NCBI GenBank assembly: GCA_949295025.1
Contig: CASFJK010000003.1
Location: 1 to 64,000, forward strand
Length of the DNA stretch: 64,000 nt
From: an uncultured Pseudomonadota bacterium
GTDB lineage: Bacteria; Pseudomonadota; Alphaproteobacteria; RF32; CAG-239
Direction: 5' to 3'
Position numbers and translations under genes: made by a program
Part shown: positions 34,507-44,400 of the stretch, one piece after another
Layout of the letters: every line of letters begins with the position of its first letter
How positions within the stretch are numbered: the stretch's first letter is position 1
Notes under the pieces: model-generated
What the model saw: the letters and a program-made list of their open reading frames with translations, nothing else
Database searches by the model: none
What the model was told of the DNA's origin: nothing

Positions 34507-34981
34507 GTGCTTTCCTCCGATTATTGATGAAACTTCACAAATTTTGATTATCGGAACCATGCCAAGCGTGAAATCTTTAGCCGCGACTGAGTATTATGCT
34601 CACCCACGTAATGCTTTTTGGAAGATTATTGCCACTCTTTTTAACAATGGTTCAGCTTTTTCTGATTTTGCCGAAAAGAAGGCTTGCATTCTTGCTAACC
34701 ATCTTGCGCTGTGGGATAATCTGCAATTTTGTGAACGAGAAGGAAGTTTGGACAGCGATATCAAAAACATGATTCCGAATGATTTTGAAACGCTTCTAAA
34801 AAAATATTCTCACATCTGTCGACTGATTTTTAATGGGCAAAAATCTTTTCAAATCTTCAAAAAATTTCATCCTGAACTTTTGAAAAAATATCAGCATTTT
34901 GTCCTTCCCTCGACCAGCCCTGCCAATGCTGCACTCTCCTTTGATAAAAAATTGGCGCTTTGGCAAAAAACATTGTTTTAG
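34499..34981 (+). CDS. DNA-deoxyinosine glycosylase (hypoxanthine-DNA glycosylase)
   Basis: About 160 residues, a uracil-DNA-glycosylase-superfamily protein. GTMPSVKSLAATEYYAHPRNAFWKII (residues 20-45) is the N-terminal active-site region typical of the deoxyinosine glycosylase family, NHLALWDNLQFCEREGS follows, and LPSTSPANA closes. It removes hypoxanthine from DNA, starting base-excision repair. ATG 34499 overlaps the EFR1 stop by 8 bp with an upstream AAGGA; longer frames lie inside EFR1. Confidence 0.85.
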   Translation: MIECFPPIIDETSQILIIGTMPSVKSLAATEYYAHPRNAFWKIIATLFNNGSAFSDFAEKKACILANHLALWDNLQFCEREGSLDSDIKNMIPNDFETLLKKYSHICRLIFNGQKSFQIFKKFHPELLKKYQHFVLPSTSPANAALSFDKKLALWQKTLF

Positions 34982-34991
34982 ACAAAAAAAT

Positions 34992-35019
34992 TTGACTATT
35001 AGAAAAAATATGTTATATT
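34992..35019 (+). promoter_or_regulatory. Predicted promoter of the 35062 gene
   Basis: TTGACT (34992-34997), 16-bp spacer, TATATT (35014-35019). Confidence 0.55.
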
Positions 35020-35061
35020 GTTTTCAATTAAACTTATTACTAATTTTAAATTATTAAATTT

Positions 35062-35832
35062 ATGGAACAAATGATTGCTTACATTGAAAACGTTACCAGA
35101 GAAAAAAACTTATCTTTGAAATCTTGGAAGGAAATTGTGGACACAGTTGTCCTACCTAAAATGGCTGGTCCCAAAAACGAAATACAGTCTCGTTACGCAA
35201 TAAACGATATGTATATGAACTTGCTGGCAAAATATGCCTACGATATTTCATGCAAGGATCAGACTTTGGCTCCGATTTTATTTGAAATTGCTTTGCAGAG
35301 GCTTTCTTGCGGTGCGGTTTTACATGATTCTACACCATGGCCGGAACCTCTTCCTGAAAAATATTGGGAATATTCTTCCAAATGGGATGAAGGGCATGTC
35401 ATGACTGAAGGATGTTACAATTTCATTATGAACGGATTGGAACAAGCTCTAAAATTTGACATGACCAGAGATCATGCCTTGAAAATTCTCTTTGGATTGA
35501 TGCAACACATTTCTCCGACAGGAAATGTTGATATTGACTATTCTTTGAGCGATTTTGAAGACAAGGCTGCTCCACTTTATCGTCATGCAGAGAGATTGGT
35601 TGAGGAATATGCTTCTTTTGAGGAAATCTATCCTTATTATGTCCGCCCTGTACAATGGGAAAAACATATTTTCTATTTAAGTCAGCATAAGGATAAAATC
35701 AAATGGAATAATTTCTTTGAAAGGACAAAAGCTGTTTCAAAAGGCAATTTTATCAGCCGGCGCTTACAAAAAAATGCTCTTCGCAAAAAAATTGAAAGAG
35801 CAGCCATGTCTGTTGCCGGACCTTCAATGTAA
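35062..35832 (+). CDS. Hypothetical protein
   Basis: A 256-residue protein without a recognised domain. Mostly helical, with a Trp/Tyr-rich middle (about 93-110, DSTPWPEPLPEKYWEYSSKWDEG) and a basic C-terminal 35 residues (FISRRLQKNALRKKIERAA). No signal or membrane segment. No Shine-Dalgarno is obvious, but a good promoter lies upstream and a strong terminator downstream, so the unit is probably real and monocistronic. Function unknown. Confidence 0.6.
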   Translation: MEQMIAYIENVTREKNLSLKSWKEIVDTVVLPKMAGPKNEIQSRYAINDMYMNLLAKYAYDISCKDQTLAPILFEIALQRLSCGAVLHDSTPWPEPLPEKYWEYSSKWDEGHVMTEGCYNFIMNGLEQALKFDMTRDHALKILFGLMQHISPTGNVDIDYSLSDFEDKAAPLYRHAERLVEEYASFEEIYPYYVRPVQWEKHIFYLSQHKDKIKWNNFFERTKAVSKGNFISRRLQKNALRKKIERAAMSVAGPSM

Positions 35833-35843
35833 CGTTTTTTCAC

Positions 35844-35877
35844 TAAAAAAAAGCTCTGATTTTTATCAGAGCTTTTG
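35844..35877. terminator. Bidirectional rho-independent terminator
   Basis: Perfect stem AAAAGCTCTGAT / ATCAGAGCTTTT with a TTT loop between the convergent hypothetical and deaminase genes. Confidence 0.88.
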
Positions 35878-35881
35878 CTTT

Positions 35882-36328
35882 TTAATAAGGTCTTTTGTTT
35901 GTATCTGCGTACCAATCGTCCATAACGGCTCGCGCGGTTTTTAAGTCAATATGATGCAGATTTATCACATCTTCATCATAAAAGACTCTATCTCTGAAGC
36001 CAATGGCATCGGCATCATCGCGCGTGGCGGCATAATAAACTTCTGCAATATTTGCCCATTTAGCTGAATTCAAACACATTGGGCATGGCTCACATGATGT
36101 ATAAAGCACACAACCGGATAAATCAAAAGTGCCTAACTCTTTGCAGGCTTTTCTGATGCAGTTGACCTCAGCATGCGCTGTTGGATCATTATCAATAACA
36201 ACTGTGTTGTGCGCTTTGGCAATAATCTTACCGTCTTTCACAATCACGGCTCCAAACGGAGAACTTCCGCTTTCAATTGACAATTTGCTCTCATCAATAG
36301 CTGCTTGTAAAAATTCTTTATCCGTCAT
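35882..36328 (-). CDS. Nucleoside/base deaminase (guanine deaminase-like)
   Basis: A 148-residue zinc-dependent deaminase of the cytidine deaminase superfamily: HAEVNCIRKAC gives the zinc His and proton-shuttle Glu and PCPMC the two Cys. The overall pattern (SSPFGAVIVKDGKIIAKAHN) is close to guanine deaminases and TadA-like proteins. The absence of the C-terminal RNA-binding helix typical of TadA and the YAATRDDADAIGFRD segment favour a free-base/nucleoside enzyme. A good AGAGGAAA site sets the start. Confidence 0.85.
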   Translation of the reverse strand: MTDKEFLQAAIDESKLSIESGSSPFGAVIVKDGKIIAKAHNTVVIDNDPTAHAEVNCIRKACKELGTFDLSGCVLYTSCEPCPMCLNSAKWANIAEVYYAATRDDADAIGFRDRVFYDEDVINLHHIDLKTARAVMDDWYADTNKRPY

Positions 36329-36345
36329 TTTTCCTCTCTTCCCAT

Positions 36346-36377
36346 AAAAAAAGCTTCTGTTACGAAGCTTTGTTTAT
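36346..36377 (-). terminator. Terminator of the yceD-to-merR operon
   Basis: Stem AAAGCTTC / GAAGCTTT with a 6-nt loop, T-tract on the minus strand. It overlaps the last codons of the MerR-like gene. Confidence 0.75.
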
Positions 36378-36776
36378 TTTATTCAATGTTTGAGTTAAAT
36401 CTTCTTTCATTACTTTAAGTTCATCTATCAAACCTGTTATAAATTCTCGGCTTTGCAAATCTAACTTAACATCGGGTATCACTTCTTCAAAAAAGTCTTT
36501 CTGAATTTCTTCGCCCAAAATGTTTTTTAAGCCTTTTTCCTTAAAAACTTTTTGAACACCCTCGATGGTGTAACGCTTGTTATACAAAAAGTCTTTAATG
36601 GTTTTAACGATTTCTACATCGTCAGGACGATAGTATCTTCTACCGCCGTTTCTTTTCATCGGCTTGATTTGCGGAAACTTTGTTTCCCAAAAGCGAAGCA
36701 CATGCGTTGCCACACCTAGTTCTTCAGCTACTTCGGCAATGGTTCTGAATGCGGCTTTGCTCTTGTTTACAGCCAT
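36360..36776 (-). CDS. MerR family transcriptional regulator (ihfA-linked)
   Basis: A 138-residue protein. The MerR HTH and wing ([52 protein letters not shown] at about 9-60) are followed by a short helical tail. The -RFWE-F-Q-KP- pattern is that of the MerR proteins found next to ihfA in Alphaproteobacteria; their target is not well known. GAGGGGAAG before ATG; 15 bp after ihfA. Confidence 0.9.
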   Translation of the reverse strand: MAVNKSKAAFRTIAEVAEELGVATHVLRFWETKFPQIKPMKRNGGRRYYRPDDVEIVKTIKDFLYNKRYTIEGVQKVFKEKGLKNILGEEIQKDFFEEVIPDVKLDLQSREFITGLIDELKVMKEDLTQTLNKINKAS

Positions 36777-36791
36777 TAAACTTCCCCTCTA

Positions 36792-37076
36792 TTAGGCGTT
36801 GATAATTTTTCTCATGGTTTGAGAAGGTTTGAAAGAAATAACACGACGAGAAGAAATAACTGCTTCTACACCGGTTTTAGGATTGCGACCGGCACGAGCT
36901 TTTTTATCTCTTAAGGAGAAAGTACCGAAAGAAGACAATTTTACATCATTGCCGTTGCTCAATTCATTGACAATTTCATCAAGAATCATATCTAAAACAT
37001 CTGTAGAATCTTTACGGGACAAGCCAATTTCTTCATAAATGGTTTCTGCAACATCTGCACGTGTAATTGTTTTCAT
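36792..37076 (-). CDS. ihfA: Integration host factor subunit alpha
   Basis: A 94-residue DNA-bending protein of the HU/IHF family. MKTITRADVAETIYEEIGLSRKDS and FGTFSLRDKKARAGRNPKTGVE, with the DNA-inserting RNPKTG loop, mark IhfA. It binds as a heterodimer with IhfB. The open frame extends upstream to 37229 but the AGAGG before ATG 37076 and family length fix the start. It follows fabH as in other alphaproteobacteria. Confidence 0.94.
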   Translation of the reverse strand: MKTITRADVAETIYEEIGLSRKDSTDVLDMILDEIVNELSNGNDVKLSSFGTFSLRDKKARAGRNPKTGVEAVISSRRVISFKPSQTMRKIINA

Positions 37077-37179
37077 ATTTATAATCCTCTTATTAATTTT
37101 TTTTGTTGCAAACAAATAGCGTATATTTTTTTCTCTGACAAGCCCTAAAAGATGACTTATCCAAAGTATTATAATTCGC

Positions 37180-38160
37180 TTATATACGAACCAAAGCTCC
37201 GCCCCAGGTAAAACCTGCACCCATGGCATTCAAAACAACCAAGTCGCCTTTTTTGATGGTTCCATCTGTCATTTTTTCTGACAAAGCCAAAGGAATGGTT
37301 GCTGCTGAGGTGTTGGCTTGATGATCAATAGTAACAATGACTTTTTCTTCTGGCAAGCCCAATTTTTGACCGACACCAGAGATAATGCGAACATTGGCTT
37401 GGTGCGGAACCAACCAGTCGATATCTTCTGCGGTTACGCCACCCATTTTCATAACTTCTTCAGCTGCTTCAGACAAACTGTTGATTGCATATTTGAAAAC
37501 TTCTTTACCGTTCATCCAAATATAACCAGCTGTTTGTGTGGTTGAAACACCACCAGTGCAAAGCAGATTTTCATATTGTGTACCATCGGCATAAATTTTT
37601 GTTGCCAAAACGCCGGTATCTTCTGCTGTGCCATTGCCTTCTTTGGCGCGCAAGATAATGGCGCCTGCACCATCACCAAACAAAACGCAAGTATTTCTGT
37701 CGGTCCAATCGGTGATTTTTGACAAGGTTTCAGCGCTGACGACCAAAACAGTTTTCATTTGACCTAAACGAATCATATTATCAGCCATGGTCAAAGCATA
37801 TACAAAACCTGAACAAGCAGCAGAAATATCCATTGCAGCGGCACCAACGCGCATACCCAATTTTCCGGCAATTTTTGCTGAGGTTGCCGGAGTGGTGTTA
37901 TCCGGAGTTACTGTTGCCAAAACAATAGCATCAATTTCTTCAACAGAAATTCCAGCTGTTTTGATTGCCATTTGAGCTGCCTTCATAGCCAAATCTGATG
38001 TATATTCATCTTTTTCAGCAACATGACGACTCTTGATACCTGTACGAGTGCTAATCCACTCATCGTTAGTATCTACGATTTTTGCTAAATCATCATTTGT
38101 TAATTCTTTGGCCGGCAAATAGTGACCGTGACCAATAATTTCAGATCTAATACATGTCAT
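37180..38160 (-). CDS. fabH: 3-oxoacyl-[ACP] synthase III
   Basis: A 326-residue KAS III that condenses acetyl-CoA with malonyl-ACP to start fatty-acid synthesis. The catalytic Cys lies in DISAACSGFVYAL (about residue 112), His in LVPHQANVRI (about 250) and Asn in DHQANTSAATIPLAL (about 280). The length is normal. The start overlaps the plsX end by 14 bp with GGAAA upstream, so translation is coupled. It is followed by ihfA. Confidence 0.96.
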   Translation of the reverse strand: MTCIRSEIIGHGHYLPAKELTNDDLAKIVDTNDEWISTRTGIKSRHVAEKDEYTSDLAMKAAQMAIKTAGISVEEIDAIVLATVTPDNTTPATSAKIAGKLGMRVGAAAMDISAACSGFVYALTMADNMIRLGQMKTVLVVSAETLSKITDWTDRNTCVLFGDGAGAIILRAKEGNGTAEDTGVLATKIYADGTQYENLLCTGGVSTTQTAGYIWMNGKEVFKYAINSLSEAAEEVMKMGGVTAEDIDWLVPHQANVRIISGVGQKLGLPEEKVIVTIDHQANTSAATIPLALSEKMTDGTIKKGDLVVLNAMGAGFTWGGALVRI

Positions 38161-39208
38161 ATAATATTTCCTGTGATAATTCGTCTAAATCGACTTTTTC
38201 AATTTCAGATTTTATTGTTGCTACAAAATTTTGACGCACTAAATTTGCGGCATTGCTAACAGCAACGGAAAAGCCCAAAGCATCTGTACCGCCATGACTT
38301 TTTACCGTCAAACCATTTAAGCCGACCATCATGGCACCATTATACAAGCGGGGATCCATTGTTTTTTTGACCTTAAGCATTACACCTAACATAAAAGGCA
38401 AACCAAATTTGGCCAAAAATGAATGTTTGATGGCGTCTTTTAACAAACGAACGACTAATTTTGCCGTGCCTTCTATTGATTTGAGGGCAATATTGCCGGT
38501 AAAACCATCGGCAACGACAACATCAGCAATACCATTTGAAAGTTCGTGAGGCTCAATGTAACCGATAAAATCAATATTCATATGTGAATGTTTGATAATC
38601 TTGGCTGCTTGTTTAATCTCTTCTTTGCCTTTCATTTCTTCGGCACCAATATTAAGCAATGCCACGCGAGGTCTTTCAACATTCAGAGCGTGACGTGCCA
38701 AAATATCACCCATCAGAGCGAACTCTGCCAGATTAATAGCATCACATTCGGTATTTGCACCCAAATCAAGCATCACATACTTTCCGGTACGATGTGGCAT
38801 GATACTTACAATTGCAGGGCGATGAATCTTGGTAATTGTGCGCAAAACAATTTTAGAAATTGCCATCAGAGCGCCTGTGTTACCGGCAGAAACAACGGCC
38901 TGTGCCTCGCCTTTGCGAACAGCATCTATTGCCATATACATACTGGTATTTTTATTACGGATGACTTGTGAAGGCTTATCTTCATTATGGACCATCTCGG
39001 CACAATGACGAAGTTCACAAACCTTTTGGAGTGCGGGGTATTGAGTTAAAATCGGCGTTACCTTTGCTTCATCGCCAAAAAGTAAAAACCGAACATCGGG
39101 ATTCTTTTTGGCAGCAATGGCAAGCCCTTCTATCACGACTCTGGGGGAATTATCTCCCCCCATTGCGTCTATTGATATGACCAGATTACTAGACAAAACC
39201 TGCTCCAT
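38147..39208 (-). CDS. plsX: Phosphate acyltransferase
   Basis: A 353-residue PlsX, which makes acyl-phosphate from acyl-ACP for phospholipid synthesis. SIDAMGGDNSPRVVIEG near the start, VVSAGNTGALMAI and VVADGFTGNIALKS are family motifs, and ALGFSVAVSNAANLV closes it. ATG 39208 lacks a clear ribosome site; a TTG four codons later is preceded by GGAG, so the exact start is uncertain. Confidence 0.95.
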   Translation of the reverse strand: MEQVLSSNLVISIDAMGGDNSPRVVIEGLAIAAKKNPDVRFLLFGDEAKVTPILTQYPALQKVCELRHCAEMVHNEDKPSQVIRNKNTSMYMAIDAVRKGEAQAVVSAGNTGALMAISKIVLRTITKIHRPAIVSIMPHRTGKYVMLDLGANTECDAINLAEFALMGDILARHALNVERPRVALLNIGAEEMKGKEEIKQAAKIIKHSHMNIDFIGYIEPHELSNGIADVVVADGFTGNIALKSIEGTAKLVVRLLKDAIKHSFLAKFGLPFMLGVMLKVKKTMDPRLYNGAMMVGLNGLTVKSHGGTDALGFSVAVSNAANLVRQNFVATIKSEIEKVDLDELSQEILYDMY

Positions 39209-39269
39209 ATAGATATTTGCGACATTTGTACTTTTGTATAAAAGAAAACAAATGCCTCGATTTTTTTAA

Positions 39270-39461
39270 TTATTCTTCAGCAGCTGCTTTTTTAGCAACA
39301 ACTTCACGACCATCGTATTGACCGCAAGACGGGCAAACACTGTGAGGTCTTTTCAACTCGCCACAATTCGGGCATTCCATGTATGAATTGGGTTTCAAAG
39401 CATCATGTGAACGACGCATGTTGCGACGAGAAGGTGTTGTTTTCTTCTTTGGTGTAGCCAT
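39270..39461 (-). CDS. rpmF: 50S ribosomal protein L32
   Basis: A 63-residue protein. [21 protein letters not shown] is the typical L32 start and [20 protein letters not shown] supplies a four-Cys zinc site. Its leader (AAGAGTATAAGAAA before ATGGC) is the same as that of rpmG at 60414. Between yceD and plsX as usual. Confidence 0.96.
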   Translation of the reverse strand: MATPKKKTTPSRRNMRRSHDALKPNSYMECPNCGELKRPHSVCPSCGQYDGREVVAKKAAAEE

Positions 39462-39653
39462 TTTCTTATACTCTTATTCTATTACACTTAAAATTAATAC
39501 ACTTTCACAGCCATTAATAAACCATTTAGTTTTTTAAATCAACTAATAAAAACGGCTTTATGAACTGAATGACGTTTTATATAATATTTTTGCTTTTGGC
39601 AAGTCTTTTTTATTATATTTTACCTTTTTATTTGGTTTTTCCGCCGTTTAATC

Positions 39654-40172
39654 TTATTTTTTTAGTTTTTTTAATACATTGAACGGGTTATTGGCCTCGG
39701 TTGTCTCTTCATCAAACTCTGATTTGAAATGAAATTCTTCTCCTTCCTTGCGTGGATTATCATCCATAACAAGAGCTACTTGCTCAATGGCTATCTGACA
39801 TAAGTCTATTTTGCCATTGTCCAACAAGTATGGTTCATCATCATAAATATCAAAGTCAAAATCTTTCAAATCTTGCGGCGTAGCTTGTGTATCAAAACAA
39901 ATGGAAAACTCCGGTGAATAAGTCTTATAAAAATTTTCAAGACTGATTACACTTTTGAGCTCAAACTCGGCATCTACTTTACCCCAAACATCTAAACGAT
40001 GTTCTTTTTTCTTATATTTTAAAAATATTTCGGCGGTAAAAGAACGAACACTCTCTACTTTAAAAACTTCTTTTAAATATTCTAACTCAGCCTCATTGGC
40101 ATGAAGATGATATTTTTTTTCCGAGGCTGTTAATTCATCAACAACCAAAGGATAAGAAAAAAGATTTTGCAT
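39654..40172 (-). CDS. YceD/DUF177 family protein
   Basis: A 172-residue protein of the YceD (DUF177) family, found upstream of rpmF across bacteria and linked to 23S rRNA or ribosome assembly. KYKKKEHRLDVWGKVDAEFELKSVISLENF fits the region where the family often has Cys pairs; here they are absent. The C-terminus is acidic (DDNPRKEGEEFHFKSEFDEETTE). AAGGAAA before ATG. First gene of the operon. About 190 bp of AT-rich sequence separates it from rpmF. Confidence 0.85.
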   Translation of the reverse strand: MQNLFSYPLVVDELTASEKKYHLHANEAELEYLKEVFKVESVRSFTAEIFLKYKKKEHRLDVWGKVDAEFELKSVISLENFYKTYSPEFSICFDTQATPQDLKDFDFDIYDDEPYLLDNGKIDLCQIAIEQVALVMDDNPRKEGEEFHFKSEFDEETTEANNPFNVLKKLKK

Positions 40173-40235
40173 TAATTTTTTCCTTATGTTATAAGTTCTA
40201 CTAAATGTTTATGATATAATAGCAAGGATTATGAG

Positions 40236-40697
40236 ATGTCAACAAACAAAATTTTTATTATGTGCGTGGCTTTTTCCATTGTACTTTCGGCTTGTTCCAA
40301 TGATTTGTTTTTAACTCATAACGGTAATATGCCTTCTAATGAACGCATATCTCAGCTCAAAATTGGTGACACAAAAGAACAAGTGGTCAGAACCCTCGGG
40401 GCTCCATCTTCTGTTGTTTCTTTTGATAAAAACACATGGATTTATATGTCTTCTGCCATCAAACGTGTGGCTTTTATGGAACCCAAAGAAGTTAGTCGCG
40501 ATATTTTAACCATTGAATTTAACAACGAAGGAAAAATTTCTAACATTCAACGCTTAAGTAAAGCTGATGGAAAGGAAATTGCAGTCAGTACCGATGCTAC
40601 AAAATCGCAAGGACATGAACCTGGTTTCTTTGAAAAATATTTTGGTGGCGTTGGAGGTTATTCTCCTTTCCCCGTGGTTGATCCAAGACAATTATAA
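40236..40697 (+). CDS. bamE: BamE-like outer-membrane assembly lipoprotein
   Basis: A 153-residue lipoprotein. A signal peptide with lipobox VLSAC (Cys near residue 21) precedes the SmpA/OmlA domain: NERISQLKIGDTKEQVVRTLGAPSSV and TWIYMSSAIKRVAF. BamE supports the BAM complex that inserts outer-membrane proteins, so this indicates a two-membrane cell. It is divergent from yceD, the usual alphaproteobacterial arrangement. A terminator follows. Confidence 0.9.
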   Translation: MSTNKIFIMCVAFSIVLSACSNDLFLTHNGNMPSNERISQLKIGDTKEQVVRTLGAPSSVVSFDKNTWIYMSSAIKRVAFMEPKEVSRDILTIEFNNEGKISNIQRLSKADGKEIAVSTDATKSQGHEPGFFEKYFGGVGGYSPFPVVDPRQL

Positions 40698-40729
40698 TAA
40701 AAAAGGCTTCTTATCGGAGCCTTTTTTAT
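40698..40729. terminator. Bidirectional rho-independent terminator
   Basis: Stem AAAAAGGCT / AGCCTTTTT with a 9-nt loop between the convergent bamE and TerB-like genes. Confidence 0.82.
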
Positions 40730-40732
40730 TGC

Positions 40733-41404
40733 TTATAAACCAACATCTGGCTCAACTCCCTGCTCTCTTAAAATTTGCAAAATTTCGGCCAAATATATTT
40801 TCTCATTATAGGCTAAAAAGCCATCACCAATACAAATTTTAACAACGGCTTGCACCAGTTCTTCTGCTTCTTCCGGTGTTTTTTGACTCAAGTTTTCTAC
40901 CGCCTGATAAAATTCTTCTGTGGTGGGTTGTAATGCTTTTAGACAACTTTCAACATAATTTTTGCTTAAACTTTGCGGATGCGGATGATGCTGCTCGATA
41001 TATTGCAAAATAGTTTTTTTCTTTATCTCTGAAAAATAATCAACACATTTGGCAATATAGAGCAAAATGATGATATCATCTTTTAAGACTTTTAATAATT
41101 CTAAATTTACAGGCGCTTTTTTTACAGGCACATCTTCTACTTGCTCTGTTTGAGATTTAAACTCGTTATAATCGCGCAACAATACCGAACATGAAGTATA
41201 CAGCTTTTCGGTATTTAAATTCATAATATCTTTAATGTAAGCCGAATCTATTACCTTGGAACTTTTATCTCGATAGAAATATAGATTGAGCATAATATTA
41301 CCGCCATGGTCCCAAATGTTTTTTAAGGCCACATTTTCTTCACGCACATCATCTCCATATTTGATGTGCGCTAAAAGATTATAGAACCTTATATTTTCTG
41401 ACAT
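40733..41404 (-). CDS. Hypothetical protein with TerB-like C-terminus
   Basis: A 223-residue protein. The N-terminal part (1-110) is unrecognised. The C-terminal 35 residues (VKICIGDGFLAYNEKIYLAEIL) resemble the acidic D-G-x2-x2-E helix repeat of TerB-like domains, which may bind metals. No membrane segment. It directly abuts the mfd stop (TAA-ATG), so it is translated after Mfd. Role unknown; the TerB similarity is by eye and modest. Confidence 0.62.
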   Translation of the reverse strand: MSENIRFYNLLAHIKYGDDVREENVALKNIWDHGGNIMLNLYFYRDKSSKVIDSAYIKDIMNLNTEKLYTSCSVLLRDYNEFKSQTEQVEDVPVKKAPVNLELLKVLKDDIIILLYIAKCVDYFSEIKKKTILQYIEQHHPHPQSLSKNYVESCLKALQPTTEEFYQAVENLSQKTPEEAEELVQAVVKICIGDGFLAYNEKIYLAEILQILREQGVEPDVGL

Positions 41405-44400
41405 TTAGCCCTCAAGCAGTTGATTGAGTTTGTTTACATAATTTTTTATAGTTTCTACGCGCAAGGCATAACTGTCAAGATTTTTCTCAATGAACAACTT
41501 TTGGTCTGGACGAATCTTAATAGCGCCGAACTGCCGGGCAACAAAATCTATCAATTTTTCCGGTTTGACAAAGGTATTGTTTCTCAAAGTAATCAAAATA
41601 CCTTTAGCGCCGGCATCAATTTTTTCAATATTGGCTTTGCGGCAAAGTTGTTTTATCTCAACTGTTTTTAATAAGTTATCAACCTCTACAGGCAACGGTC
41701 CAAAGCGGTCAATCAATTCTTCTCTGATGTCATCCAAACCGGCTTTGTCTTCAATATCACCAATGCGTTTATACAAGCCCAAACGAACGCCCAAATCTCT
41801 GACATAGGTTTCAGGAATCATAATCGGGATACCTGTAGTGATTTGCGGAGCCCAATCTGTAGTAATGGATGTTTCCTCTTTCTCGCCTTTTGTACCTTGA
41901 GTCTTGAGGCGCATTATTTCTTCTTCCAACATGTGTTGGTACAAAGCAATACCCACTTCTTTGATGTGTCCGGATTGCTCCTCACCCAAAATATTTCCCG
42001 AGCCACGAATATCCATATCATGGCTGGCTAAAGAGAAGCCTGCACCCAAAGAATCTAAGGCCTGCAAAATATTCAGTCTTCTTTCGGCAATCGGTTTCAA
42101 TGCTTTTTGTTTGGGTACGGTAAAATAGCAATAGCCCCTCACCTTACCGCGACCGACACGTCCTTTGAGTTGGTACAATTGAGCCAAGCCAAACATATCT
42201 GCCCTATGAACAATCATAGTATTCACACTCGGCATATCAATACCTGACTCAATGATGGTGGTGGAAAGCAATAAATCTGCCTTTCCATCGGCAAAATCGT
42301 TCATCACGGTTTCTAGCTGTTTGACCGGCATTTGTCCGTGAGCGACTAAAATTTTGACATCCGGCACCAATTCGCGCAATTCTTTTTCAACGCCAAAAAT
42401 ATCCGACACGCGCGGACAAACAAAGAAGGTTTGACCATGACGGAATTTTTCGCGATAGATGGCCTCTTTTATCATCACCTTATCAAAAGGCATGACGAAT
42501 GTACGCGCGGCTAATCTATCTACCGGCGGGGTGGCAATCAAGCTCAACTGCTTAACTCCCGTCAAAGAAAGCTGTAAGGTTCTCGGAATCGGGGTTGCGG
42601 TCATGGTTAAAACGTGAACATCCGACTTAATGGACTTCAGTTTTTCTTTATGAGCCACACCGAAATGTTGTTCCTCATCAATAATCAGCAAACCCAAATT
42701 GCAGAATTTGATATCTTTGGCGAGCAAAGCATGGGTTCCAATCACAATCTCAACCGAGCCCTCTTCCAAACCTTTTTTGGTTTCGGCGGCTTCTTTCGGG
42801 GTGACCAAACGCGAGAGCATTCTCACTCTTATCGGAAAACCTTCCATACGTTTTTTGAAGTTCATGTAGTGCTGACGAGCAAGCAAGGTTGTCGGTACTA
42901 TCAAGGCCACTTGCGCACCACTCGCAGCAACGGCAAAGGCTGCTCTTAATGCCACCTCGGTTTTGCCGAAGCCGACATCACCGCAGACCAATCTATCCAT
43001 CGGCACGGTGTCTGCCAAATCTTGCAAAACATCGCTTATGGCGTTTAACTGGTCATCGGTTTCGGAATATGGAAAACGAGAGCAAAATTCATCATACATG
43101 CCTTGCGGTGCAATAAAGCTATCGGCTTTTTTCAAATGACGTTCGGCGGCAATTTTAATCAGTTTTTCAGCAATATCTTTAATGCGCTGTTTAACTTTAG
43201 CTTTCTTTGCCTGCCATGCCAAACCGCCCAATGTGTCTAGCTGAATATTATCATCATCCAAACCATAGCGCGACAAAACATCAATGTTTTCAACCGGAAC
43301 AAAAAGTTTGGCATCGTTAGCATATAAAATCTTCAAACAATCATGCGGAGCACCACCGGCGGTGATATTCTCCAGCCCCATAAATTTACCGATACCATGT
43401 TCGATATGAACAACCAATTCGCCAACGCTCAAGGAACCTACATCGGCAATAAAATCTTTACTAGATGCTTTTTTCTTGGTGGCACGATGCTGACGCTCAC
43501 CCAAAACATCTTGCTCGGAAATAAAGCACAAACCATCGCCTCTAAAGCCATGCGGCAGATTCAAAACCACCAAGGCTGTGCGTTTATTTTCCGGATGATT
43601 GGCATCTTTCCAACTATCAGCAAAATATAAATTTTCAATGCTGTGCTCGTGCATCAACGTAAATAATCTATCACGAGAACCTTCGGAATAGCAGCAAATT
43701 ACACGGCGAAGTTTATTGTTTTCTTTAAGATATTCATCAAGTTCTTTATACACTTCCTGAAGGTTGACGTTTTTGGCTTGAGCAAAACTGCGTCCCGGTA
43801 ACACTCCTGCATTGACCGTATTATCATTCTCTGCCAAGGTCATGGAGGTGAAATAAACGGCTTCTTTTTTCTTGAAAATATCTGTGATTTCTTTTTCGGT
43901 CAGATACAATAACTCGGGCGCAATCGGGCGGTAAATATCCACCTCGTTGACCGACTTGACGTTCAAAGCCTCTAAACGCGCCTGATAATAATCAGCAATG
44001 CTTTCACATTTGGATTTAACTGCTTCTAAAACATTGCGACCGACAATCACTTGAGCTTGCGGCAAATAGGAAAAAATATCGGGCAGCGGTTCTTCATAGA
44101 AAAACGGCAGCCAGTTTTCCATACCCAGATGTTTAACTCCGTTACTAATGTCGGCGTAAATTTCATCATCTTTGAATGCGGCGCCAAAAGCCTCGCGATA
44201 TTTGGTGCGGAAAGACTTGATGGTGTTTTCATCCAAAGTTACCTCGCCCATCACCTGAAAAGTATAATGGCTGAGTTCGCCCGTGGTGCGTTGGGTCATA
44301 GCATCAAAAGTGCGGATACGTTCAACCTCATCATCAAACATATCAATACGCAACGGCTCATCGGTACCAACTGGAAAGATATCGATAATATCACCCCTGA

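Noticed and set aside
37077..37229. N-terminal extension of ihfA by 51 residues
   Set aside because: A clear ribosome site precedes the internal ATG and the extension overlaps the end of fabH.
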